This document shows positions 27,563 through 35,810 of a DNA stretch of 64,000 bases, piece after piece. The translations under genes were made by a program, and so were the position numbers. The notes beneath the pieces are model-generated. The model was given only the letters and a program-made list of their open reading frames with translations. It did not search any database and was not told where the DNA came from. How positions within the stretch are numbered: position 1 is the stretch's first letter; the number at the start of each line of letters is the position of its first letter. Source of the DNA: Poseidonibacter lekithochrous (GTDB lineage Bacteria; Campylobacterota; Campylobacteria; Campylobacterales; Arcobacteraceae); NCBI RefSeq assembly GCF_018861145.1, contig NZ_JAHKQT010000023.1, positions 310,001 to 374,000 of the forward strand, given 5' to 3'.

Positions 27563-27686
27563 ATTTTTCCATTAATTCTTTAGCTTTTTTTATAGATTCA
27601 CTTGTAGATGAATTATAACCTTCAATAGCTTGTGATACTTTTATTGTATCTTTAATAGATTGTTTATTTATAGGATTTTTACTCAT
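27534..27686 (-). CDS. Small Fic antitoxin (VbhA-like)
   Basis: This 50-residue ORF runs from ATG 27684-27686 to TAG 27534-27536, overlapping the Fic start by 29 nt. It reads MSKNPINKQS... with VSQAIEGYN at residues 17-25. This matches the inhibitory helix motif (S/T)xxxE(G/N) of Fic antitoxins, where the glutamate blocks the ATP gamma-phosphate. The upstream AAGGAAGATT is a good ribosome site. Its length, place and motif fit the class-I VbhA/VbhT arrangement, in which the antitoxin precedes the toxin. It is small enough to be missed by automatic annotation. Confidence 0.8.
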   Translation of the reverse strand: MSKNPINKQSIKDTIKVSQAIEGYNSSTSESIKKAKELMEKYEIKVSPKR

Positions 27687-27714
27687 AATCTTCCTTTATA
27701 TTATTTTACCATAT

Positions 27715-28935
27715 CTATACAAACATCTGCTGTAAAAGTGCTTTTTTGAACTTTTTTGTCTCTTCTAGGGCTTTTCTGTTTTGTGATATTTTTGTATCGA
27801 TAGAAAATAAAAAGTTTGCTATTTTTGTTTGTTCTTTTAGGCAAGGTAGTTTTATTTTTATTTTTTCAATTTCTTTTTTACTGATTTCAGGGAAAGTTGA
27901 ACCATTTGCTCTTGATATAAATTTATATTTATTTCTTTTAATCCAATTAAAAATAAATATACTATTATTGCTATCATTTACTACTAAAGATTGAAAACCT
28001 TGATTAGTAGTACATTCTTTTAATGCTATTGATACTTCACCAATAGTTGCTCTTGTTGTTAATAAAATCGTTCCTTTTGGTAAAATTTTGGCAGACGATT
28101 TTTTTAATCCTAATAAAGAAATTGTTCTTTTACTTGTAGAAACATTGTCTGATTTTATTTCTGTTGGTGTGAACCATTGAATATCTCCGTTCCAATATTC
28201 ATCTTTAGTTGTATCAGGTGTTCCTCCCCCTACTATTTCAGATACATCACTTAAACTTTTTTCTTCCCAATCAGGATAATCACTTCCATCTTTTTCGCCC
28301 TGAGCTTGTGAAGAAGTCCCCTTGGGGGAAAATCTAATCTCTTGAGAAAATATCTTTTGCATGGCACCTTTTTTATAAGAGTGCAACAACTCATCTTTTT
28401 TTGATAATTGTTCAATCTTTTTATCAATAGAACTTAGAAAAGAGGCAATTTTTTCTTGCTCTTGTTTTTGTGGAATATAAATTTTTATTTTTGATAAATC
28501 CGTTGAGTTTATTGCGGGATAACTTGTACCTGTACATCTTAATAAAACTTTATTTACAAAATCATCAGTATGAAGTTTTTGATATAAAAATTCTGATGAT
28601 TCATTTGCACTTATTTGGGCATAACCTGTTGATGCAACATAGTCCCCATCTAATTTAAAAAAGTAGTTATTCTTTTGATAAGGTCTAACTGTTTGAAATA
28701 AAATATCATTTACAGATAATACCCTTTGAGCTCTACTTGGTGCTTCATCTTTCATAATTTCATTTGATTTTACAAGTAATCCCTTTTCAACACTCTCTAA
28801 ATCTATATAAATGAATTTGTTCGGTAGTTCTTTTGTTTTTGGATTAATTTTAGAAGTTTCTTTTAATTCTTTTTCTTCCCAATCTCCAGAAAACTCTTTA
28901 AACCTAAGTGTAGGCATTTTCAATTTATCACTCAT
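27715..28935 (-). CDS. hsdS: Type I restriction specificity subunit HsdS
   Basis: This 406-residue protein has two target-recognition domains and two conserved helices. TRD1 covers about 1-150 and is followed by the helix EQEKIASFLSSIDKKIEQLS. TRD2 covers about 220-350 (VGGGTPDTTKDEYWNGDIQW, TRATIGEVSIA), followed by EQTKIANFLFSIDTKISQNR. It sets the bipartite DNA sequence recognised by HsdM/HsdR. The linker at about residues 202-215 (SPKGTSSQAQGEKD) is encoded by an unusually GC-rich repeat-like segment. It overlaps the hsdM stop by one base. Confidence 0.94.
   Translation of the reverse strand: MSDKLKMPTLRFKEFSGDWEEKELKETSKINPKTKELPNKFIYIDLESVEKGLLVKSNEIMKDEAPSRAQRVLSVNDILFQTVRPYQKNNYFFKLDGDYVASTGYAQISANESSEFLYQKLHTDDFVNKVLLRCTGTSYPAINSTDLSKIKIYIPQKQEQEKIASFLSSIDKKIEQLSKKDELLHSYKKGAMQKIFSQEIRFSPKGTSSQAQGEKDGSDYPDWEEKSLSDVSEIVGGGTPDTTKDEYWNGDIQWFTPTEIKSDNVSTSKRTISLLGLKKSSAKILPKGTILLTTRATIGEVSIALKECTTNQGFQSLVVNDSNNSIFIFNWIKRNKYKFISRANGSTFPEISKKEIEKIKIKLPCLKEQTKIANFLFSIDTKISQNRKALEETKKFKKALLQQMFV
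28296..28330. repeat. GC-rich repeat-like segment inside hsdS
   Basis: In a roughly 30% GC surrounding, this 35-bp stretch (CGCCCTGAGCTTGTGAAG, then AAGTCCCCTTGGGGGAA) is about 60% GC. It includes CCCTGAGCTTGTGAAG, close to the dispersed repeat CCCTGAGCTTGTCGAAGG seen in many bacteria, as I recall. It encodes part of the linker between the two HsdS halves without breaking the frame. Identity as a mobile repeat is inferred. Confidence 0.45.
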
Positions 28936-30491
28936 TAAAACGGTGCTTTAATATTAAGTTCACTACAAAAAGAAGCGATAACTTTATCATTTTCAACTGT
29001 TTCTTTTTCAAGTGCTTTTAGCTCACTTGAAACTTCGTCCAAGTCAATCAGCTCTTCCTCTTCAAAAGTATTCACATATCTTGGGATATTTAGGTTGTAG
29101 TCGTTCTCTTTTATCTCTTCTAAGCTGGCTTTATAAGAGTATTTATCTTCTTGTATTCTAGTTTTGTATGTATCTATAATTTTTTCAATATCTTCATCTC
29201 TTAAAACATTTTGATTTTTTACCTTTTCAAAATGTTTTGAAGCATCTATAAATAAAACATCATCACTATCTTCACGACACTTTTTAAAGACCATGATACA
29301 AGTAGGTATAGAAGTTCCATAAAAGATATTTGCAGGCAATCCAATGACTGCATCAAGATAGTTTCTGTCTTCAATCAAATATTGTCTTATATGTCCCTCT
29401 GCGCTTCCACGAAAAAGTACACCGTGGGGAAGAACGACGCTCATCGTTCCAGCATCATCAAGGTGGTGAATCATATGTTGCACAAAAGCAAAATCTGCTT
29501 TTGTTTTGGGTGCGAGTTTTCCGTATTGGGAAAATCTATCATCGCTTAGGTGAAGTGGGTTTGCTGACCATTGGGCAGAAAATGGAGGATTGGCAACTAT
29601 GGCTTCAAATTTTAGCTCTTGGTGTTGTGGGTGTTCTAGGGTATCTTCTTGTTTTAGGTCAAACTTTCTATAGTGAATATCATGCATTATCATATTCATT
29701 CTAGCAAGGTTGAAAGTGGTTCTGTTTAACTCTTGTCCATAGAAGTTTGATACATCATTAACCTCTTTTGAAACTCTAAGCAGAAGTGAACCTGAACCAC
29801 AAGTTGGGTCGTACACTGATTTTAGTTTTGTTTTTCCAGTAGTTACTATTTTAGCAAGTATTTTTGAGACACTTTGAGGAGTATAAAACTCCCCTGCTTT
29901 TTTACCAGCACCTGCTGCAAACTGTGAGATAAGATACTCATAAGCATCACCTAAAACATCTCTATCGTGGTTTTTTAGTTCAAAGTTTATATTATCAAGG
30001 TGGGCTAAAACTTTTGCAATTAGAGTGTTTTTTTGCTCTTCACTTCGTCCTAGTTTTTTAGAAGTCAAATCAATATCAGAAAACAAATCTTCAAAATCAT
30101 CTTCACTCTCATGCCCCATAGTAGAAGACTCAATATTTCGTAAAATTGTAGTCAAATCTTCAAGTATGAAGTTGTTTGTATCGCCATTTCCTCTTAAAGC
30201 AAGTGCAGAAAAAAGCTCAGCAGGTTTGAGAAAATATCCAAGCTGTTCCAAAGCATCCTCTTTGATAGCGTCAAGATACTCAGCATCTTTTTTTTCATCA
30301 AGATTTGTATAGATTAGTTTATCTTCTTCTAAAAGTTCATTTGCATATGTTTCCATCTTTTCAGATAGATATTTGTAAAAGATAAAACCAAGGATATAAT
30401 CCCTAAACTCATCCGCATCCATCTTACCTCTTAAGGTATTTGCTATATTCCATAATTGTTGTTCTAATTTCTTTTTGTTTTCTTCACCCAT
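28935..30491 (-). CDS. hsdM: Type I restriction-modification methyltransferase HsdM
   Basis: This N6-adenine methyltransferase has an N-terminal HsdM_N helical domain (KKLEQQLWNIANTLRGKMDA). The catalytic domain has the SAM motif DPTCGSGSLLL and the catalytic NPPFSAQW. I place the start at the ATG 30489-30491 (518 residues). The protein then begins MGEENKKKLEQQL as in the family and has AAGGA upstream. A 15-residue longer version from 30536 lacks a ribosome site. It is the first gene of hsdM-hsdS-antitoxin-fic-hsdR. Confidence 0.94.
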   Translation of the reverse strand: MGEENKKKLEQQLWNIANTLRGKMDADEFRDYILGFIFYKYLSEKMETYANELLEEDKLIYTNLDEKKDAEYLDAIKEDALEQLGYFLKPAELFSALALRGNGDTNNFILEDLTTILRNIESSTMGHESEDDFEDLFSDIDLTSKKLGRSEEQKNTLIAKVLAHLDNINFELKNHDRDVLGDAYEYLISQFAAGAGKKAGEFYTPQSVSKILAKIVTTGKTKLKSVYDPTCGSGSLLLRVSKEVNDVSNFYGQELNRTTFNLARMNMIMHDIHYRKFDLKQEDTLEHPQHQELKFEAIVANPPFSAQWSANPLHLSDDRFSQYGKLAPKTKADFAFVQHMIHHLDDAGTMSVVLPHGVLFRGSAEGHIRQYLIEDRNYLDAVIGLPANIFYGTSIPTCIMVFKKCREDSDDVLFIDASKHFEKVKNQNVLRDEDIEKIIDTYKTRIQEDKYSYKASLEEIKENDYNLNIPRYVNTFEEEELIDLDEVSSELKALEKETVENDKVIASFCSELNIKAPF

Positions 30492-30588
30492 AATTGTTTG
30501 TATTTCCTTGATTATTAAGGATATTATTTTACTCAAAGTTTCTACTCATACGGCTAAAAGAAAATATGATTTTTAAAATACTTTTAAC

Positions 30589-31251
30589 TTATAAAATCCC
30601 CTCTTCTTTAAAAGAATAAAAGCCCTCACTTGTAAAAATCACATGGTCAAGTATATCAATCCCTAAAATCTTTGCAGATTCTTGTAATCTTTTTGTTATA
30701 TTTATATCAGATAAACTAGCACTTAAAACTCCACTTGGGTGGTTATGAGCTAGGATAAGACTTGCACACCTTTTTTCAATCGCATAAGAAAATACTTCTC
30801 GTGGATGTACTAGTGTTTGGTTTAAAGTGCCTATACTTATGACTTCTGTGTTTACTAGATGATTTGCTCCATCTAGGTAAATAGCCAAAAAGTATTCTTG
30901 TTGTTTGTCTTTATAGGGGATTAATTCTTCATATACATCACGAGAGCTTGATATTCTTATTTTTTGTTTATCACTCAAGTATCTTTTTGATAGTTCTATG
31001 CTTGACAATATTTGTGCGGCTTTTGCTTTTCCTAAGCCATGTATACTTGTAAGCATTTCTAAAGTGATAGTAGTGAAGTTTTTTTCTAGAAGTTTTATTA
31101 TCTCTTTTGATAAAGAAATAACATCTTTACCTTTTACACCTGATCCCAAAAGTACACTCAAAAGTTCATAATCTTTTAGTGCTTGAGCACCTTTTTTATA
31201 TAATTTTTCTCTTGGTTTATTTATCTCTTCTAAGTCTTGAATAGTTTTCAT
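30589..31251 (-). CDS. radC: RadC/YicR-family JAB-domain protein
   Basis: This 220-residue protein has an N-terminal helix-hairpin-helix (about 55-75, LTSIHGLGKAKAAQIL). The C-terminal MPN/JAB domain has the metal signature HNHPSGVLSASLSDINIT. Despite the name, a DNA repair role is not supported in E. coli, and members are often linked to mobile or defence loci. Here it lies beside the restriction locus. The gene has AAGGAT before the ATG and a perfect 22-bp palindrome immediately upstream of that site. Confidence 0.92.
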   Translation of the reverse strand: MKTIQDLEEINKPREKLYKKGAQALKDYELLSVLLGSGVKGKDVISLSKEIIKLLEKNFTTITLEMLTSIHGLGKAKAAQILSSIELSKRYLSDKQKIRISSSRDVYEELIPYKDKQQEYFLAIYLDGANHLVNTEVISIGTLNQTLVHPREVFSYAIEKRCASLILAHNHPSGVLSASLSDINITKRLQESAKILGIDILDHVIFTSEGFYSFKEEGIL

Positions 31252-31262
31252 TTTAAATCCTT

Positions 31263-31284
31263 AACTTTTCATATATGAAAAGTT
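31263..31284. promoter_or_regulatory. Perfect 22-bp palindrome upstream of radC
   Basis: AACTTTTCATA/TATGAAAAGTT is a perfect inverted repeat ending just before the radC ribosome site (AAGGAT). A second inverted repeat, ATGTTATA/TATAACAT, lies at 31301-31321. The former could be an operator or a 5'-UTR hairpin. The latter may end the xseB transcript. Both roles are guesses. Confidence 0.45.
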
Positions 31285-31348
31285 TATCGGATTTTTTAGA
31301 ATGTTATAAAATATATAACATTTTGTAATATTTTATTATTTAGTTTTT

Positions 31349-31546
31349 TTAATTTTTCTCTTGTGTTGTAAAGATAAGCTTTGCTTCATCTAGCAGTTTT
31401 TGTGCATCTTCTAGTTGCTTAATACCTCTTTTATATACTTCAATAGAATCACTTAATGTGATTTGTGGGTTTGATAACTTTTCTAAAAGTTGTTTTGCTT
31501 CTACTATTTTATCTTCAAAAACTAATTTTTCTGTTTCTTTACTCAT
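31349..31546 (-). CDS. xseB: Exodeoxyribonuclease VII small subunit
   Basis: At 65 residues it has the normal length for XseB, with the family pattern FEDKIVEAKQLLEKL, ITLSDSIEVYKRGIKQLEDA and an acidic helical tail. It assembles in several copies on XseA to degrade single-stranded DNA. The start overlaps the metX stop by one base. xseA is not in the window. Confidence 0.92.
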   Translation of the reverse strand: MSKETEKLVFEDKIVEAKQLLEKLSNPQITLSDSIEVYKRGIKQLEDAQKLLDEAKLIFTTQEKN

Positions 31547-32652
31547 TATTTACCTTCTAATATATTTCTTGTATGTTCTTCAAACTTATCAACTTCAACT
31601 AAAAAAGAATCATGTCCTGATTTGCTGTTTATAAGTTTATAAGTTACTTGGTCTTCTTTTCCTAGTTTTATCATAATATCTCTTATTTCTTCCATTTCTT
31701 CAGGAAAAAATAGCATATCATCTTCAAAAGCGATTAGGTGTAAATTAGATTTTACTTTTTCAAATGCATCTTCTAATTTATCTTTATTTCTTCCTGCATC
31801 AAAAATATTCATCGTTTTACAAATATACAAATATGATAAAGGATCAAATACTTTTGGAAAACTATATGCGTTGTATTCTAAGTATCTTTCAACTTCAAAT
31901 CTACCAAATAGTTCATATAAACCGTCTTTACTTGAATACTCTCTTCCAAACTTTTCATTAAATAAACTTGGACTTAAATATGCAATTAATCCAGCCATTC
32001 GTCCAATTGCAAGACCAGGTAAACCATTAGCTTCTAAATCTTCTTTATCATAAAGTCCATTTTTAAAAACAGGGTCATGTCTTATTGCTTCTATTGCTAT
32101 TTTATTTGTTGCTATTGCCCATGGTCTTGTATATGCAGTTGTGGCAAGTGCGATAATAGTATCTGTAAACTCAGGAAATTCAATAGCATAACAAAGTGCT
32201 TGCATTCCACCCATTGAACCACCTATAACAGCAACAGCTTTTTTAATACCTAGTTTTTCATATAAAGCCATTTGTGCTTTAACAATATCTGAAATAGTTA
32301 AAATTGGAAATTTAAGCCTATATTCTTTCTTCGTTGAAGGGTCTATGCTTAAAGGATTTGTTGAACCAAAACTACTGCCTAGGTTATTTGAACAGATTAC
32401 AAAATATTTTGACGTATCTACTACTTTTCCATCTCCAATAAACTTATCCCACCAACCAGCTTTTGCTTCAGAGCCATAACGACCAGCAGCATGATGTGAT
32501 CCTGCAAGTGCATGACAAATAACAATTACATTTGATTTATCTTCATTTAATTCGCCATACGTTTCGTATACTAGTTCGTATGATTCTAGTATCCTTCCAC
32601 TTTCTAATTGTAGGCGTTCATCAATCTTCTGGGTTTTTGTTTCTATTCTCAA
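31546..32652 (-). CDS. metX: Homoserine O-acetyltransferase
   Basis: This 368-residue alpha/beta-hydrolase-fold enzyme acetylates homoserine in methionine synthesis. It has NVIVICHALAGSHHAAG, the nucleophile elbow VIGGSMGGMQAL, and a catalytic Asp/His in the C-terminal part (SGHDSFLVE). The start is a TTG at 32650-32652 with a weak GGAAA site; no in-frame ATG fits better. It is translationally coupled to xseB downstream. Confidence 0.95.
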   Translation of the reverse strand: MRIETKTQKIDERLQLESGRILESYELVYETYGELNEDKSNVIVICHALAGSHHAAGRYGSEAKAGWWDKFIGDGKVVDTSKYFVICSNNLGSSFGSTNPLSIDPSTKKEYRLKFPILTISDIVKAQMALYEKLGIKKAVAVIGGSMGGMQALCYAIEFPEFTDTIIALATTAYTRPWAIATNKIAIEAIRHDPVFKNGLYDKEDLEANGLPGLAIGRMAGLIAYLSPSLFNEKFGREYSSKDGLYELFGRFEVERYLEYNAYSFPKVFDPLSYLYICKTMNIFDAGRNKDKLEDAFEKVKSNLHLIAFEDDMLFFPEEMEEIRDIMIKLGKEDQVTYKLINSKSGHDSFLVEVDKFEEHTRNILEGK

Positions 32653-32736
32653 ATTTTTTCCATTATTAATTTATAAGTTTATATTATCAAAAGTTAAGAT
32701 AAGACTTGCTTTTACTGATAATTTACCTCTGATATA

Positions 32737-33186
32737 TTAAGCTTTTTTTATTTCTTCAAAGTCTATTTTCATAATCTCTTGCCATTTAGTATCAGGAGAC
32801 CATTGCTCAAACATTGAGATATCAATATCATTAAATGGAGTATTTAGTATATATTTATGATAAACATACATAAAGGCTGTAACTCTATAGTTTAAAGCAC
32901 AGTGAACCCATACTTTATTTGCTCCAAGAGCTTGCAATGTATTTAAAAAAAGTTTTACATCTGAGGGTTTTGGGTTTTCAAAATCTACTGGAATATGAAA
33001 ATATGCCATTTTTAAATCTGTTACTATTTTATCTTCATTTTCTATTGCATTTGAAGCATTGTGAAGTGCAAGATTTATAACTACTTCAAAGTCATTTTCT
33101 GCAATAACTTCAAATTGTTCAGGGCTTGGTTGTCCTGATGTTGATATTAATTCATTTATTTTTATATAGTTTAATATTTCTTCCAT
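32737..33186 (-). CDS. Tyrosine-phosphatase-like protein with shortened P-loop
   Basis: This 149-residue protein has a dual-specificity-phosphatase-like fold. It has STSGQPSPEQF near the N-terminus, VINLALHN and the loop VWVHCALNYR. Classical phosphatases have HCx5R; this one has HCx4R, so the catalytic arginine is displaced by one residue. Similar HCAxNYR proteins occur in other proteobacteria, as I recall, so this is a family feature rather than a local error. Activity is uncertain. It lies 9 nt after the adenosine/adenine deaminase gene. Confidence 0.75.
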   Translation of the reverse strand: MEEILNYIKINELISTSGQPSPEQFEVIAENDFEVVINLALHNASNAIENEDKIVTDLKMAYFHIPVDFENPKPSDVKLFLNTLQALGANKVWVHCALNYRVTAFMYVYHKYILNTPFNDIDISMFEQWSPDTKWQEIMKIDFEEIKKA

Positions 33187-33195
33187 TTTATACCT

Positions 33196-34191
33196 TTAAA
33201 TTGCTTTTTCTACTTTTAAAATATATTCTTTTTTTAGCTTTTCATCTATAAAACTTGAGTTAAAAGAGTTTTTTACTAGAGTAATAATATCTTCTTTTGT
33301 AAGTTCTAAGTTTTCATATAAATTGATAAAGTTTTGATTTAAATACCCTTTAAAATATGATGGGTCATCTGAATTTACTGTTATATTTAATCCATAATCT
33401 AAAAGCTTTTTTATATTGTGTTCTTTATAGTTTTCAAATACTTTTAACTCGATATTTGAGTTAGGACAAACTGTAAGAGGTATTTGCTCTTCTTTTAATC
33501 TTTTCATTAAAGCATCTGATTTTATAGACTGAACACCGTGGTCAATTCGCTGTATATCTAAAAGGTCTAAAGCTTCATAAATATATGAAACATCAGCTTC
33601 TTCTCCTGCATGAGCTACAAGTTTAAAGCCCTGCTCTTTTGCTTTTTTAAATACTTCTTCAAACTTTGAAGGTGGATTTCCTAACTCTGAGGAATCTAAG
33701 CCAACTCCTATAATATCATCTTTAAAAGCTATAGCTTGTTCTAAAGTTTCAAAGGCATCTTCTTGTGATAAGTGTCTTAAAAAACACATGATAATACAAG
33801 ATGTGATTCCATACTTTTCTTTTGCATCATCTAAAGCTTCTTTGATTCCTGTAAGTACAGTTTCAAAAGAAATTCCTCTTAAAGTGTGTGATTGTGGGTC
33901 AAAAAATATTTCTGTATGAATTATATTATCTTCTACACATTTTAAAATATATTCATGCGTCAAATCATAAAAATCTTGCTTTGTTATAAGTACATTTGCG
34001 CCTGCATAGTAAATATCTAAAAAGCTTTGTAGATTTGTGAAGTTATATGCAGCTTTTACATCTTCTATAGTTTTATAAGGTATTTGTATATTATTCTTTT
34101 TTGCTAACTTAAACATAAGTTCAGGTTCTAAGGAACCTTCAATATGCAAATGCAGTTCAGCTTTTGGTAATCTTTTTATTAAATCTATCAT
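33196..34191 (-). CDS. add: Adenosine/adenine deaminase
   Basis: This 331-residue amidohydrolase has HLHIEGSLEPELMF (metal HxH), VAHAGEE, RIDHGVQ and the SDDP motif in TVNSDDPSYF. The N-terminal HIEGSLEPELMF style is the one I associate with adenine deaminases (adenine to hypoxanthine) rather than true adenosine deaminases, but sequence alone does not settle the substrate. It functions in purine salvage. It is probably co-transcribed with the phosphatase-like gene downstream. Confidence 0.9.
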   Translation of the reverse strand: MIDLIKRLPKAELHLHIEGSLEPELMFKLAKKNNIQIPYKTIEDVKAAYNFTNLQSFLDIYYAGANVLITKQDFYDLTHEYILKCVEDNIIHTEIFFDPQSHTLRGISFETVLTGIKEALDDAKEKYGITSCIIMCFLRHLSQEDAFETLEQAIAFKDDIIGVGLDSSELGNPPSKFEEVFKKAKEQGFKLVAHAGEEADVSYIYEALDLLDIQRIDHGVQSIKSDALMKRLKEEQIPLTVCPNSNIELKVFENYKEHNIKKLLDYGLNITVNSDDPSYFKGYLNQNFINLYENLELTKEDIITLVKNSFNSSFIDEKLKKEYILKVEKAI

Positions 34192-34265
34192 TTATTCCCA
34201 TTGTTTCTTATTTATTTTTCTGATTATACTATGATACAATAAGAAAAAATTTAAGGTATATATAA

Positions 34266-35300
34266 ATGACTATGATTATGGCAAAATCAACTGAAGCTAT
34301 TCAGGCTTATAAACTTGTAAGAGCTTTACAAAAAAGATTTGTAGACAAACTAAATCACTTAAGCCAAACAATTGGAGAGAATAAAAATTACGAAAAAGTT
34401 ACATGGTTAAGAGATGAAGGAATTCACGGTGGTGGTTCTAGATTTGAAGCAAGAGATAATACTCTTTTTAATACTGCAAGTGTAAATGTATCTCAAGTTC
34501 ATTATGATGAAGATGAGAGTAAAAGACTTCAAAGTGCAAGTGCAATATCTACTATAATTCATCCTAAAAATCCTAATGTTCCATCTATTCATATTCATAT
34601 TTCACTTACTCAAATTAAAGGAAATGATTCTTATTGGCGTATTATGGCGGATTTAAATCCAAGTATTGAAAATAATGAAGATAAAGAGGTATTTGAAAAA
34701 GCTTTAAAAACTCTTTCAAAAGATACTTTTGAAGAAGGAATCAAACAAGGCGATAAATACTTTAATATTCCTGATTTAAATAGACACAGAGGTATTTCTC
34801 ACTTTTATTTAGAAAACTATAAAACATCAGATATTAAAAAAGATTATAACTTTGCAAATAGTTTTGGTGAGGGAATAATCGATACATATATTGATATTAT
34901 TTCAAATGCATTTAATACTAGAAAAACAGTTTTAGAAGAAGATAAAAAGAAACAACTTGATTATCATACTTTATATTTATTTCAAGTTTTAACACTTGAT
35001 AGAGGTACAACTTCTGGGCTTTTAATCCATAATCAAAATGATGTTGGAATTATGGGTTCACTACCTACTTTTGTAAATAAAGTTTTATTAAAATCATGGC
35101 AAGAAAAAGCTACAAAACCACAAGATGAATTGGTTTCAAATTTAGTAGAAGTTATAGGTGATGAAGGAAAAGTTGACAAAATTACAAAAGAAAAGCTAGC
35201 GCAAGTTGTGAGAGAACATTATAAAAAATATCCCCAAGCTTTAAGTATGCAAGCTAGTGGAAATACTGTACCATCAACAGTATCAAATCATAAAGGTTAA
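34266..35300 (+). CDS. hemF: Oxygen-dependent coproporphyrinogen III oxidase
   Basis: This 344-residue HemF-family protein has TWLRDEGIHGGGSRFEARD, NVSQVHYDEDES, TIIHPKNPNVPSIHIHI, YFNIPDLNRHRGISHFYLEN and LDRGTTSGLL. It decarboxylates coproporphyrinogen III to protoporphyrinogen IX using O2 in haem synthesis. AAGG lies 9 nt before the first ATG. It is followed after 2 nt by a YhcH-family gene on the same transcript. hemL, also of the haem pathway, is at the end of the window. Confidence 0.93.
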   Translation: MTMIMAKSTEAIQAYKLVRALQKRFVDKLNHLSQTIGENKNYEKVTWLRDEGIHGGGSRFEARDNTLFNTASVNVSQVHYDEDESKRLQSASAISTIIHPKNPNVPSIHIHISLTQIKGNDSYWRIMADLNPSIENNEDKEVFEKALKTLSKDTFEEGIKQGDKYFNIPDLNRHRGISHFYLENYKTSDIKKDYNFANSFGEGIIDTYIDIISNAFNTRKTVLEEDKKKQLDYHTLYLFQVLTLDRGTTSGLLIHNQNDVGIMGSLPTFVNKVLLKSWQEKATKPQDELVSNLVEVIGDEGKVDKITKEKLAQVVREHYKKYPQALSMQASGNTVPSTVSNHKG

Positions 35301-35302
35301 AC

Positions 35303-35782
35303 ATGGCAATTTTTGGAAATTTAGAAGATATAAAAAAACAAGTTTCAAAAGAAGCTTTTCAAGTGGCTTTTGAGTATTTAGAAAATATTACAAGTGATTT
35401 TTTAGATATTAAAAATGGCGAGTGTATAAAAGAGATGTTAAACGAAGATATTTATGTTTTAAAACAAGCTTATTATACAAAGAATAGAAAAGATTGTTTT
35501 TTTGAAGCACATAAAAAATATATTGATATTCAGTTTATGGTAAAAGGTGAAGAGTATATGGATATATGTGATTTAGACTCATTAGAAATAATAAATGAGT
35601 ATGTAGAAAAAACAGATTTTGCTCATTATAAGGGAAAAGAAAATGGCATATCAAAACTTCTTATTCGTGAAAATTGCTTAGCTATTTTTTATCCAAGTGA
35701 TGCACATCAACCTTGTGTAAAAGTAGAGAAAGAAGAGTTAATTTATAAAGCTGTTATAAAAATACCTGTGAGTTTAGGATAG
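35303..35782 (+). CDS. YhcH/YjgK/YiaL (EbgC-like) family protein
   Basis: This 159-residue cupin-like protein has HKKYIDIQFMVKGEEYMDIC, FAHYKGKEN and FYPSDAHQPC. Members are linked to sugar or sialic acid metabolism (anomerase-like), but no sugar genes are near here, and it follows hemF by 2 nt. The metal-binding His residues of the family are present in HKKYIDIQ and DAHQP. Confidence 0.88.
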   Translation: MAIFGNLEDIKKQVSKEAFQVAFEYLENITSDFLDIKNGECIKEMLNEDIYVLKQAYYTKNRKDCFFEAHKKYIDIQFMVKGEEYMDICDLDSLEIINEYVEKTDFAHYKGKENGISKLLIRENCLAIFYPSDAHQPCVKVEKEELIYKAVIKIPVSLG

Positions 35783-35810
35783 TTTCAAATCGTTTAAACG
35801 GTTTAATGAT

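Noticed and set aside
30492-30536. Longer hsdM start
   Set aside because: The extra residues are unlike other HsdM proteins and lack a ribosome site; ATG 30489-30491 fits both.
35783-35810. CGTTTAAACG palindrome between convergent genes
   Set aside because: Short, without T-runs or repeated copies; no role can be supported.
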